A stretch of DNA of 64,000 bases from the NCBI GenBank assembly GCA_942492935.1, contig OW818654.1:3472001-3536000 (forward strand). Reading direction: 5' to 3'. Shown here in pieces: positions 27,014 through 35,218 of the stretch. The translations under genes were made by a program, and so were the position numbers. Each line of letters begins with the position of its first letter. Within the stretch, counting starts at the first letter, position 1. The notes under the pieces were generated by a model, which saw only the letters and a list, made by a program, of their open reading frames with translations, was not told the DNA's origin and ran no database searches. This DNA comes from JANJUO01 sp942492935 (lineage in GTDB: Bacteria; Bacteroidota; Ignavibacteria; Kapaibacteriales; UBA2268).

Positions 27014-27586
27014 ATGAAACAACTTGTAATATTAATAATATTATTATTATTATCTTTTCAAATACAAAAATCAGAAAAATTAAAAGAAAGTAAGATTGAG
27101 TATTCCAAAAAAACAGGATTCATAAAAAAAGCAGAATTGAAATTAAACAAAGATGGCTATTTGAAAATTAAAAATAATCATAAAGAAAAAAGATATAACA
27201 ATTACTATTTTAAGAATACAGAAAAAACAGTATATAAATCTCAAGATTGTCGTAGGTGGATTGAACAAAACCAATTAATATCATCAAATGTTGGAAATGA
27301 TAGTCAAAAATCCCAAATAATCATTTCACCGATACCTGCTGAAGATTATATCACTATAAATTGTGGAAGTATTGGAACTTGCTCCAATGAAAATAACATT
27401 TGGGCAAACCCAAATGCTTCCATAGATATCTATGACATTATGGGAATTTTGCAATACTCTGCACCTGTAGATCTCACTCCTGTCCTTTCCGAAGGCGAGG
27501 GAGTAAGAATTGATATTTCCAATCTATCTGCTGGTATCTATTTCATCAGAATTGGTGATAGAATTGAAAAATTTGTGAAGATTTAG
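27014..27586 (+). CDS. Small secreted protein with T9SS type A sorting domain interrupted by a palindromic insert
   Basis: 190 residues from ATG 27014 (AGGAG 8-13 bases before). Hydrophobic signal MKQLVILIILLLLSFQ, then a short Lys-rich region, then a T9SS sorting domain from about residue 95 (IIISPIPAEDYITINCGS ... IDIYDIMGILQ ... ISNLSAGIYFIRIGDRIEKFVKI). Between its first and second strands sits an insert reading CGSIGTCSNENNIWANPNAS, encoded by a palindromic DNA element related to 16937-17001; a second insert (TPVLSEGEGV) lies later. The frame is kept, so the domain probably still works. Confidence 0.7.
   Translation: MKQLVILIILLLLSFQIQKSEKLKESKIEYSKKTGFIKKAELKLNKDGYLKIKNNHKEKRYNNYYFKNTEKTVYKSQDCRRWIEQNQLISSNVGNDSQKSQIIISPIPAEDYITINCGSIGTCSNENNIWANPNASIDIYDIMGILQYSAPVDLTPVLSEGEGVRIDISNLSAGIYFIRIGDRIEKFVKI
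27365..27421 (+). repeat. Palindromic element inside the T9SS-domain coding sequence
   Basis: Begins ggaagtattggaacttgc and ends gggcaaacccaaatgcttcc; the two arms are imperfectly complementary. It is similar to the minus strand of 16937-17001 and here is translated in frame. Confidence 0.7.
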
Positions 27587-27594
27587 AATTATTT

Positions 27595-27785
27595 GAATGA
27601 ACTTTTTATGAGGTGATGCTTATGATTGTAAAATAAAAAAAGGTCAGGTAAATTGATCCGCCAAGATTTTTTTTTACTACCTGACCAATGCTTCTTCCCT
27701 AATAATAGGGTTGTATAGTTAGCAAAGTTAATGACGTAGCAATAAATAATTACATTTATTAAAAATAATGTTTAGAGTGAAAAAA
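27595..27785. repeat. Duplicated intergenic cassette, copy 1
   Basis: About 190 bases nearly identical over the first 150 to 31816-32002. Both follow the 3' end of a T9SS gene and both run up to the start of an unrelated plus-strand gene. It contains the candidate small RNA described next. Confidence 0.8.
27633..27716 (-). ncRNA. Candidate small RNA, copy 1, partly SRP-RNA-like
   Basis: On the minus strand a -7-type box TAACTTTG (27730-27723) is followed by a small hairpin CCCTAttaTTAGGG, the string GAAGAAGCATTGGTCAG, and a final hairpin GGTCAGGTA/TACCTGACC closed by seven T, an intrinsic terminator. The order GGAAGxAAGCAxxGGTCAG ... ACCTGAC-TTTTTTT is the same as in the SRP RNA gene at 42.7 kb, although the SRP apical loop is not conserved. 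Confidence 0.45.
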
Positions 27786-27812
27786 ATATATTTGTAACTA
27801 CAAGGAAAAAGT

Positions 27813-28337
27813 ATGAATAATTTATTTGAAACAGAGTCAAGTGCAGTTGAAAATATTATGGATTGGCTTGGTATTGGGGAATTAACACTAATATCCGATA
27901 ATTCGATAAAAATTCTTAAATATATTTATCAAAATTATTCAGATAATCAATTGTGTGTGTATGAAATATGTAAAAAATTAAAGATTTGTAAAACACAATT
28001 ATATTTTTATTTGGACATAGAACTAAAAATGACATTAATGCAAATTGTGTTATTGATGAGAATGAATAAATGTATTGAATTGATGCAAAATTCAAATGAT
28101 GAAATAAAAAATATAAAAAGAAAATGTGGGTATTTAAACTCTAAAACTTTTTATATGAATGTGAAAAAAGTGTTTAATACAACTCCTTTGAAGTTAAAAA
28201 ATGAAATTAATTGTGAAATTAATTGTGAAAATAACATATTGAAATATAAGAGTTTAATGATAAAAAATATTTTAAAATCGGAAGAATTTACAATACTAAA
28301 TTACCAAACAAAAAGGGTATTGCATAATATTGAATAA
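27813..28337 (+). CDS. AraC-type helix-turn-helix transcription regulator
   Basis: 174 residues. The C-terminal ~100 residues form the double HTH of AraC/XylS proteins: ICKKLKICKTQLYFYLD, then MTLMQIVLLMRMNKCIELMQ, IKNIKRKCGYLNSKTFYMNVKKVFNTTPLKLK. The N-terminal 45 residues are too short for a ligand-binding domain, so it is a short AraC-like factor. Encoded alone after the duplicated cassette; AAGGA precedes the start. It could regulate the cysteine-rich genes on either side (inference). Confidence 0.75.
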   Translation: MNNLFETESSAVENIMDWLGIGELTLISDNSIKILKYIYQNYSDNQLCVYEICKKLKICKTQLYFYLDIELKMTLMQIVLLMRMNKCIELMQNSNDEIKNIKRKCGYLNSKTFYMNVKKVFNTTPLKLKNEINCEINCENNILKYKSLMIKNILKSEEFTILNYQTKRVLHNIE

Positions 28338-28519
28338 TAAGCTAATTTTGTATTATTGAAATAAAAATAATTATATTAACAATTTGGGAGAATAGAAAAA
28401 AAAATAAGATATGTAAAAAAGTTAAGAATAAATCGCTTTCCACCAATATAGCTTTTTCTAAGGTTTTTCAGGGGTAATTGCGTTGCGAAGATTAATTTGA
28501 TGGGTATTTATAAATCTTC

Positions 28520-28619
28520 AAAAAATCGAGATACTGGATTATTCAGTAAATCAGCATAGAATACCCAATATCTCGACATTTTTCGTAAGGTAGAAGTTTT
28601 TTCTTTCTACCAAGCAATC
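28520..28619 (-). ncRNA. Candidate small RNA with own promoter and terminator
   Basis: Reading the minus strand, TATTTTTG (28633-28626, a match to TAnnTTTG) is followed by CATCGCG, a 7-bp hairpin GGTAGAA/TTCTACC (28611-28589) and then a strong hairpin with 8-bp stem TCGAGATA/TATCTCGA extended by TGG/CCA pairs (28576-28526) and six T (28525-28520). Size about 100 nt. No coding potential seen. Does not look like tmRNA, 6S or SRP RNA to me. Confidence 0.6.
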
Positions 28620-28625
28620 GCGATG

Positions 28626-28633
28626 CAAAAATA
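28626..28633 (-). promoter_or_regulatory. -7 element TATTTTTG of the candidate small RNA
   Basis: Exact TAnnTTTG match, the Bacteroidota housekeeping -7 consensus, with the RNA-like structure beginning about 7-20 bases downstream. A clear -33 TTTG is not seen at the usual distance. Confidence 0.5.
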
Positions 28634-28694
28634 CGAAAAATTGTTGAGATGAAATGAATTAAGTATTTTTTATAATTAATCTAAAAGGTTTTCA

Positions 28695-30293
28695 ATGAAA
28701 AAGAATTTTTTGTTTTTATTTTTATTTTTGGTGTTTGCTACAAGTTTAAATACAATTGCAGAAACTTGTGCTCAATATATGTTAGTTACAAGTATTTTAA
28801 AACCAAATTGTTGTTTGGAAATTACAATCACTAATACCTTGACTACAGATGTTTGTGATGATTTTGATATAAGGATATATGAAACCGATGATAATGGTAA
28901 TACTACCGGAACTGTAGGAATATTTAATGTACCATTTCAAGAGTCTATTACTATTGAAATATGTTCAAAAGGTGGTGATAATACAATTGGATGGAAACTC
29001 TATTTTGGAAATGATCCATTAACCTTGCCAGCATATCAAGGCGTTGTAGATGTTTCATCTTGTTGTCATTGCCCTGAAACAAAGAATAGTTGGTTATCAT
29101 TTACTTCTGAATACAATGGACCTGATTGCGGTCCAAATCAATGCAAAATTACACCGGTAGTTACGATTCCACCTGATATTACCTGTTATAAGTACTATGC
29201 AGGGGTTGAGGTGAATATTGATGGAGACTACAATCCAACTACTTCGATGAGTACTTCTTTGCCAAGTTATTGTGTCGATAAAGGTGTTTCTTTGGATTAT
29301 GTAGTTACTCTTTTAAAAAATCAAAATGATGACCCTAATGAATCGAATTGTATCCTTGAAGCTGTATCGCCTCCTTGCGACAAACCAGAAGCAGTGCCTT
29401 GTACTCCAGACTGTGCTGAAACTCCTTTCCCTGCTGGAAATAGACTAACTCATCAATTTGAATTGACAACTTGCCCTGGTTGCTTTATTAATGTTACTTA
29501 TACTTGGCGAAAAGCATGTAATTATTGGCAGGATATACAAATTTTAGAAATTGAATTTCCAGCAGGCAGTCCTTGTGCAAACTGTTTTATAGAGGATATT
29601 TATGCGACAGCATTAGCAGGGATAATTGGTCTTAGTAATCAAACTATTGGATTTGAACCATTTGCATATCCAGATTGTTCTACACAATGGCGAGTTGCTA
29701 ATGTTGGATGCTGGGGCAAGGAGCATTTGTATTATCAAGTAGGAAGCACTGGTGTAACAAGAGAAGTAGTTAGATGGCATCCTTGTGTTTGTGTTGATTG
29801 TAACTGTTGTTTGCAACAATTACAAGTTTGCAGAACCTCAGCTACTCAAGTAACAATAACACCAATTGGTACTCCAACAATGCAAGGTAATTGCACAGGA
29901 TTCGTTGTAGGTGATAATAGTCAAATATTTTATTGTATTCCTGCTTGTGAATGGGCAGGTCAAGTAAATGGCGTATATGACATACCAATTGTTAATGGTG
30001 TAGGTACCCAAGGCAAAATATCAGCAGAAACTGATATTTTAGAGCATAGAATAATTACTAATTTTTCAAATGATAAATTAGACATTGAATTACATACAAA
30101 ATCTGCTAAATCAGCAATATTAAATATTTACGATATTAATGGTAATTTAGTAGCAACAGATAACTATCCTGTTTTAACTGGCTTGAATATATTCCATTAT
30201 ACTACAAACAGTTTTAATAGTGGTACATACTTATTTGCATTAACAATAGATGGGAAAAAGTTGTTTAATGATAAATTTGTTATTGTTAGATAA
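28695..30293 (+). CDS. Cysteine-rich T9SS-secreted protein
   Basis: 532 residues with a signal peptide (MKKNFLFLFLFLVFATSLNTIAE), about 35 cysteines, and a C-terminal T9SS sorting domain (residues ~450-532: LNIYDINGNLVAT, FNSGTYLFALTIDGK, FVIVR). The first 230 residues include a DUF-like beta domain (CCLEITITNTLTTDVCDDFDIRIYE) with CC pairs. Residues ~250-430 share the cysteine-rich domain of the protein at 26325: FINVTYTWRKAC, VGCWGKEHLYYQ, VRWHPCVCVDCNCCLQQLQVC. It is transcribed alone with an intrinsic terminator behind it. Function unknown; the shared domain near a sigma/anti-sigma pair suggests a surface structure. Confidence 0.75.
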   Translation: MKKNFLFLFLFLVFATSLNTIAETCAQYMLVTSILKPNCCLEITITNTLTTDVCDDFDIRIYETDDNGNTTGTVGIFNVPFQESITIEICSKGGDNTIGWKLYFGNDPLTLPAYQGVVDVSSCCHCPETKNSWLSFTSEYNGPDCGPNQCKITPVVTIPPDITCYKYYAGVEVNIDGDYNPTTSMSTSLPSYCVDKGVSLDYVVTLLKNQNDDPNESNCILEAVSPPCDKPEAVPCTPDCAETPFPAGNRLTHQFELTTCPGCFINVTYTWRKACNYWQDIQILEIEFPAGSPCANCFIEDIYATALAGIIGLSNQTIGFEPFAYPDCSTQWRVANVGCWGKEHLYYQVGSTGVTREVVRWHPCVCVDCNCCLQQLQVCRTSATQVTITPIGTPTMQGNCTGFVVGDNSQIFYCIPACEWAGQVNGVYDIPIVNGVGTQGKISAETDILEHRIITNFSNDKLDIELHTKSAKSAILNIYDINGNLVATDNYPVLTGLNIFHYTTNSFNSGTYLFALTIDGKKLFNDKFVIVR

Positions 30294-30312
30294 CAAACAT
30301 ATTTAATTAATA

Positions 30313-30343
30313 ACCCCTTTTCTAAATGAGAAGGGGCTTTTTT
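30313..30343 (+). terminator. Intrinsic terminator
   Basis: CCCCTTtTC/GAgAAGGGG stem (30314-30336) followed by C and six T, 20 bases after the cysteine-rich gene and just before the next start codon. Confidence 0.85.
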
Positions 30344-30353
30344 GAGGTAGTTT

Positions 30354-31778
30354 ATGAATAAAAATACATTTCTCATTTCATTAATGTTATTTTCGTGTAT
30401 TAGTTACGCAAAAAGTTTTGATGCTAAATGGGAATTAATTTTAAAAAGATTAAATACATTTGTTATGAAAGTTGATGTTCTTGATTCATTAGATGCAATG
30501 GCACTATTAGATTTTAAAGGGTTTTGCGAAGTATATAACTCAACTGATGGAGGTGAATCTTGGAATGAAGTATATTCTGAAAACTGGAATCATGGCGACC
30601 CACCTGAACATTATCCACGACCTCAAACTGCTTATGATTTAAGTCATCCAGCTAAAAATTATGTATATATTCAATTTGATATGGGTCAGATAAGAAGAAG
30701 TAAGGACAATGGGACAACTTATGATACAATAATTGTTGCACCTATTCCTAATCCTAAAAATGAAGTCATCGGTAATTTTGCAATGTATGATTCATTGGTA
30801 GGTGCTTGTTCGCTTTTAAGATATATGCCAGAAGGGGCACCCTATGCTTTTACAGAAGTGATATTATTTACTGAAGATGGCTGGGATACTTGGCAGACAA
30901 TAAAAGTAGATAGTATATTGGGTTTCCCTATAGGCACTAATGGTGGTTATGGTAATAATGCTTTTAAATTCTTTTCTAAAGAACATTGGGGATTTATACA
31001 TGGTCGTACAGATGTAGGTTCTTACTTTATTTTCACAAAAGATAAAGGCAAAACTTGGCAAAAAAGTAATAGGTTATTAGGAGACCGGACATTATATTTA
31101 ACTTCCGTATTTTTCATAAATAATAAATTAGGATGGATTTCAGCAAGCGAAAAGAACAATAAAGGCGACCAACGAATAGATTTAATCTTCAAAACCACCG
31201 ATGGTGGTGAAATTTGGGAATTGAACTATAAGAAAGAAATGTATCCCATCTTTGGTCTTAATGATATTGAATTTAAAGATGAAATGAATGGTATTGCAGT
31301 TGGAGCTTGGGGTAAAATATTAAGAACCACAGATGGCGGTGAAACTTGGGTTCAAGAGTACGGAGAAAACCATGAAACTGATATGGAAGGAAACCCAGTA
31401 ATGCATGTAAATTATTTTGGTACTAAACCCATAATTAGCACACGTGGCGGTGGTTTCTTATTCTGGAAGGAAAAGAATCCTGCTTCAGTAATATCTATTA
31501 ACGACCAATTTTCTAAAGTTTATCCAAACCCAGCAAAAACAAATGTTTCCATAGATTTTATTGTAGAGCCAGAGAATCTACCGAATATATCTGTAGAACT
31601 TTACAATCTTACTGGTATTATAAAATCAAAATTGGATTATAATGTTGATTATAACGATTCCAACGGTCAAGGCACTTTGAATTGCAATATAGAAAACATT
31701 CCAAATGGATATTATATAATAGTCATTGACAATGGCAAACACAAAGTAGCAAAACCATTTATAGTGAACAGAAATTGA
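30354..31778 (+). CDS. Asp-box (BNR/YCF48-like) beta-propeller protein with T9SS sorting domain
   Basis: 474 residues with signal peptide (MNKNTFLISLMLFSCISYAKS). At least four Asp-box motifs are visible: STDGGESW near 65, TKDKGKTW near 230, TTDGGEIW near 282 and TTDGGETW near 325. This makes a sialidase-like or YCF48-like propeller without recognisable sialidase catalytic residues. Residues ~385-474 form the T9SS type A sorting domain (VYPNPAKTNVSIDF, LYNLTGIIKSK, IPNGYYIIVIDNGKH, PFIVNRN). Predicted to be extracellular. The duplicated intergenic cassette begins about 40 bases after the stop. Confidence 0.8.
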   Translation: MNKNTFLISLMLFSCISYAKSFDAKWELILKRLNTFVMKVDVLDSLDAMALLDFKGFCEVYNSTDGGESWNEVYSENWNHGDPPEHYPRPQTAYDLSHPAKNYVYIQFDMGQIRRSKDNGTTYDTIIVAPIPNPKNEVIGNFAMYDSLVGACSLLRYMPEGAPYAFTEVILFTEDGWDTWQTIKVDSILGFPIGTNGGYGNNAFKFFSKEHWGFIHGRTDVGSYFIFTKDKGKTWQKSNRLLGDRTLYLTSVFFINNKLGWISASEKNNKGDQRIDLIFKTTDGGEIWELNYKKEMYPIFGLNDIEFKDEMNGIAVGAWGKILRTTDGGETWVQEYGENHETDMEGNPVMHVNYFGTKPIISTRGGGFLFWKEKNPASVISINDQFSKVYPNPAKTNVSIDFIVEPENLPNISVELYNLTGIIKSKLDYNVDYNDSNGQGTLNCNIENIPNGYYIIVIDNGKHKVAKPFIVNRN

Positions 31779-31815
31779 TGATAAGATAGAAATTTGTGAA
31801 GTTATAAAATTGATA

Positions 31816-32002
31816 AATAATGAACTTTTTATGAGATGATGCTTATGATTGTAAAATAAAAAAAGGTCAGGTAAATTGATCCGCCAAGATTTTTTTACTA
31901 CCTGACCAATGCTTCTTCCCTAATAATAGGGTTGTATAGTTAGCAACGTTATTGACGTTGCTCTAAATAAGTAAATTTATGTAAAATTATTTAGAGTGAA
32001 AA
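31816..32002. repeat. Duplicated intergenic cassette, copy 2
   Basis: Nearly the same as 27595-27785; the closing part (ttatttagagtgaaaaat) continues directly into the ATG at 32003. Copies differ by a few substitutions and a shorter T-run, so the duplication is fairly recent or conserved. Confidence 0.8.
31856..31937 (-). ncRNA. Candidate small RNA, copy 2, partly SRP-RNA-like
   Basis: Same structure as the first copy: GGTCAGGTA/TACCTGACC hairpin (31865-31873 with 31899-31907) followed on the minus strand by a T-run, preceded by CCCTATTATTAGGG and GAAGAAGCA. The -7-type box is TAACGTTG here, a weaker match than in copy 1. Confidence 0.4.
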
Positions 32003-32572
32003 ATGAAAAAAGGTATAATAACCATTCATGGAATGGGCGAGCAAACTTCTGGTTATTCAAAAGAATTTGAAGTGATGCTCAGCAAAGAGTTTGATTCCAT
32101 CAAACAAAAAGATGACATTCTGGTTTTCAAAGAAGTAGAATGGTCTTCAATTCTAAGCACCAACGAGGATAAATTATTTCACAATATCAAAGAAAATCTA
32201 AGTTTTCTTGGTTTAAGAAAATTTATCATTCATTCTTTTGGCGATGCCATAGCATATCAGAAAACTGGTAGTCCTCACGATACATATAACTTGATAAATG
32301 GACTAATAAAGTCAAAATATGAAGAATTAATAAATGAAAAAGTTGATGAAATTTATTTCGTAGCTCATTCACTTGGTGGCGTTATCTTATCAAACTTCAT
32401 ATATGATTCCCAAACCGCTAATGAAGATATTCGGTTCAAAAAGTTATTTACATTTGGCACCACCATACCGCTTTGGACATTGAAATACAAGGATTTTGAT
32501 TCCCCAATAAGATTAAATGCAGAGCAAAAGTGGATTAACATGTTCGATTCTGATGGGAAATCTTTTGATTAA
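32003..32572 (+). CDS. Small alpha/beta-hydrolase (lipase/PGAP1-like), probably shortened
   Basis: 189 residues. The first strand with IITIHGMGEQ (oxyanion loop) and the nucleophile elbow FVAHSLGGV near residue 125 identify a serine alpha/beta-hydrolase. The sequence ends at MFDSDGKSFD, shortly after the strand FTFGTTIPLWT, before the usual catalytic Asp/His part is complete, so the protein may be truncated or a minimal form. It is 160 bases before the PARIS-like pair on the same strand and may be an accessory effector or unrelated. Its leader is the duplicated cassette. Confidence 0.65.
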   Translation: MKKGIITIHGMGEQTSGYSKEFEVMLSKEFDSIKQKDDILVFKEVEWSSILSTNEDKLFHNIKENLSFLGLRKFIIHSFGDAIAYQKTGSPHDTYNLINGLIKSKYEELINEKVDEIYFVAHSLGGVILSNFIYDSQTANEDIRFKKLFTFGTTIPLWTLKYKDFDSPIRLNAEQKWINMFDSDGKSFD

Positions 32573-32732
32573 ATATTTAAACTAAAAATGAACTAAATCA
32601 AAAAATATGTTCAACAAAATACAAAACAGTGAAAAAAATTTTAAATTTGTAAATAAATTGCTATTTTTGTATTGCCATTTATTGAGAAGATGTAGGTAAG
32701 TGGTGTGATTGTGAATTAAAACATTAACTAAA

Positions 32733-34028
32733 ATGAATAAAATAACTAAAGTAAAAATTGATGGGTTTTGGACTGACAAAACAGTAAACCTCAAATTAAA
32801 AGATGATGTAAATTTTTTGATAGGAATGAATGGATCAGGTAAAACAACAATTATTAATCTTATAGCTGCAACACTTAATGCTGATTTTGCAACTTTAGAT
32901 AGATTTCAATTTAAAAAAATAAGAATAGATTTAGAAGATAGATTAATTGGAAAAAGAAAAGAAACAGCGTTTATTGAAGTTGAAAAAGAAGAACAAGATG
33001 CATCCCCATATCCTAAAATTAATTTTAGAATAAAAAGATATTCTGACGAAACTCGAAAAAAATTTAGTCTTGATGAGTTAGAAGAGGAACATTTAATAAG
33101 ATTTCCAAATGAATATATGCTTCGTAAACGACATATGAGAAGTGGTCAAATTGAACATGATGTAAATATTGCATTACAAGAATTAGTTAATGTCACATGG
33201 TTGTCGATTCATCGAGCAAATTCTTATGCTAGAAGACGAGAAGAAAGAAGTTTCGAGTCTACTATTGACCTGAAGATTGAAGAACTTCAAAATGAATTAA
33301 TAAAATATTTTTCGCAATTAAATAGGAAGTATTCAAGTGAAACAGATACATTTCAAAAATTTATATTTGAATCATTACTAGATACTGATAATCAAGAAGA
33401 TACTTTAGATTTTGTTAAAACATTGGATGCAGATAAAGAGAAAAACGCATTAAAAGAAATATTTTTATTATTTAGATTAAATGAATCTGCGACTAATGAA
33501 AAACTAGAATCACACTTCCAGGGATATAAAACTTCCTTGAGAAAAATGAATAATGATGAACCAATTTATATTAATGAATTGTCTTATTTATTAGGTACTA
33601 GAAGAATACATTCGGTAGTTCAAGAGTGGACGGAGTTGATAAAAAAACAGAAGAAAATTAACGAACCAAAGGATATTTTTCTTAAGGTTATCAATAATCT
33701 TCTTCAAAAAAAAGAACTTTTAATTAATGAAAGAAATGAACTTGTCGTAAAAACGGATAGTGGTAAGATACTATCACTTTTAAATTTATCATCAGGAGAA
33801 AAACAACTATTAATTATTCTTGGTCAAAGTTTACTTCAAGAGTCAAAACCACATATTTATATTGCTGATGAACCAGAACTTTCTTTACATGTAGAATGGC
33901 AAGAAAAATTAGTTAGTAGCTTAAAATATTTGAATCACAATTCACAAATAATTTTTGCAACTCACTCTCCTGATATTGTTGGTGAATTTACAACCTCAGT
34001 ATTAAAAGTGGAGGATGCAATTAAATGA
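32733..34028 (+). CDS. ABC-type AAA ATPase, PARIS AriA-like
   Basis: 431 residues. Walker A GMNGSGKTT at about residues 31-39, a long helical insert (residues ~130-300, Lys/Glu-rich, coiled-coil-like), the ABC signature LSSGEKQLLIIL near 348, Walker B YIADEPELSLH near 375 and the switch FATHSPDIV. It overlaps the following DUF4435-type gene by ATGA. This pairing is the layout of the PARIS anti-phage system, where AriA senses a phage inhibitor of restriction and releases AriB. Assignment to PARIS proper, rather than another ATPase/TOPRIM pair, is inference from the partner. Confidence 0.7.
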   Translation: MNKITKVKIDGFWTDKTVNLKLKDDVNFLIGMNGSGKTTIINLIAATLNADFATLDRFQFKKIRIDLEDRLIGKRKETAFIEVEKEEQDASPYPKINFRIKRYSDETRKKFSLDELEEEHLIRFPNEYMLRKRHMRSGQIEHDVNIALQELVNVTWLSIHRANSYARRREERSFESTIDLKIEELQNELIKYFSQLNRKYSSETDTFQKFIFESLLDTDNQEDTLDFVKTLDADKEKNALKEIFLLFRLNESATNEKLESHFQGYKTSLRKMNNDEPIYINELSYLLGTRRIHSVVQEWTELIKKQKKINEPKDIFLKVINNLLQKKELLINERNELVVKTDSGKILSLLNLSSGEKQLLIILGQSLLQESKPHIYIADEPELSLHVEWQEKLVSSLKYLNHNSQIIFATHSPDIVGEFTTSVLKVEDAIK

Positions 34029-34897
34029 TTGGTTTTAAAAGAACATTAGGTGGATTAAATAACCAACATTTATTTTATAATGTTGATTTTGTTATTTATT
34101 TGGAAGGTGGAAAAATTTCTTTTAATAACAAAGAACAAGTTTACGAAGAAAATTGTTCTTCTGAAACCTTAGATATAATTTTTTGGCGATATATATTTAA
34201 ACATTTCAAATCAGAGAAAAAAATAAAATTTAAATCAATTGGATCAAAATTCTTAATTAAAGAAATTGCTAATGACATTATTACTGGAAACATAAGTTCT
34301 GTTTATGTAGGCATGGATAATGAGTTTGATGAAATTTTAAATAAAAGAATTACTCATCCAAATGTTCTTTATACTTATGGCTATAGTTGGGAAAATGATG
34401 TTTGGAATATTGAAACAATAAAATCATTGATTGAAAATTTTACTGCGATTGAAATTGAGAATGATGAAATAGAAAATAATTATAATGAATTTTTGTCAAA
34501 AGTTACTATCGCAGTTTATGCAGATGCTTATTTATTCAAAAGTAACTCTTCCTTTTTCCCTAGGAATCAAGGGTATTTGTTTTGTGTTGATTGCAAACCA
34601 AAAGATTTACCAATTATTTTAGAAAATGAAATAAAATCAAAAATGGTGGAAAAGTGTATTACTAAACGTCAAATATCATTATATGGAAAAAAACACTCTA
34701 TTAATCCTCAAAAATATTGTTTTGGTCATTTTCTAGCAGATTATTGTTGTCAGTTAATAATACATTATATAAAAAAAAGACATTTAATATCAAATTTACC
34801 TAAAGATATCATTTATAGAATGAGCATAAAACAATATTTTGAAAATTATTTTGAAACAAGTCATACATTCCAATTTTATAAAGATCAAATTCAATAA
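34025..34897 (+). CDS. DUF4435/TOPRIM-type protein, PARIS AriB-like
   Basis: 290 residues. DUF4435 landmarks are FVIYLEGGK at about 18-26 (the family's VEG.. acidic residue), SVYVGMDNEFDEIL near 98-110 (the D.D.. pair) and YTYGYSWEND near 118-127, a signature of AriB-like proteins. The C-terminal part is helical with a Cys/His-containing segment (YGKKHSINPQKYCFGHFLADYCCQ). AriB is a nuclease toxin acting on tRNA in the studied system; whether this one does the same is unknown. The key acidic residues appear to be present. Confidence 0.65.
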   Translation: MIGFKRTLGGLNNQHLFYNVDFVIYLEGGKISFNNKEQVYEENCSSETLDIIFWRYIFKHFKSEKKIKFKSIGSKFLIKEIANDIITGNISSVYVGMDNEFDEILNKRITHPNVLYTYGYSWENDVWNIETIKSLIENFTAIEIENDEIENNYNEFLSKVTIAVYADAYLFKSNSSFFPRNQGYLFCVDCKPKDLPIILENEIKSKMVEKCITKRQISLYGKKHSINPQKYCFGHFLADYCCQLIIHYIKKRHLISNLPKDIIYRMSIKQYFENYFETSHTFQFYKDQIQ

Positions 34898-34909
34898 ACG
34901 AAAACCACT

Positions 34910-35206
34910 ATGCCATACACAAACATACGAGAAGAAGAATTGAAGAATAAAGTAGTACACGACTACTTTCATAATTTTGACTGTACAAAAATTATCGGGA
35001 ACATTGATTTTTGTGTAACTATTAGAACGAATGATGTGCCACACTTCAAAATTGTGGCACATTTTCAAGAAATTTTTATTTAATAGCAGAATATTTGGCA
35101 CCCGCTATCTTTGGAGCTTTGCCATCAGAAACTTTTGATCTAGGCTACCATTGCGACAATTGTATTCAAGTAGCTGAAGAACGAAATGAAAAATCAAGAA
35201 AATAAC
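34910..35206 (+). pseudogene. Remnant of a restriction-modification/DNA methyltransferase gene, with palindromic insert
   Basis: The frame from 34910 (MPYTNIREEELKNKVVHDYFHNFDCTKIIGNIDFCV) is the beginning of a Bacteroidota R-M methyltransferase family that is normally about 1000 residues or more. After 45 codons it runs into a GTGCCAC...GTGGCAC hairpin (35036-35057) and stops at 35083. Further codons reading AEYLAPAIFGALPSETFDLGYHCDN follow in another frame and seem to belong to a different lost gene. The gene thus marks a decayed restriction system directly after the PARIS-like pair. Confidence 0.55.
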
Positions 35207-35218
35207 TTTGGCTAACAA

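Noticed and set aside
28520..28619. tmRNA, 6S or SRP RNA at this site
   Set aside because: Lacks the tmRNA tRNA-like ends and tag frame, is too short for 6S and has no GGAAG..AGCA apical motif.
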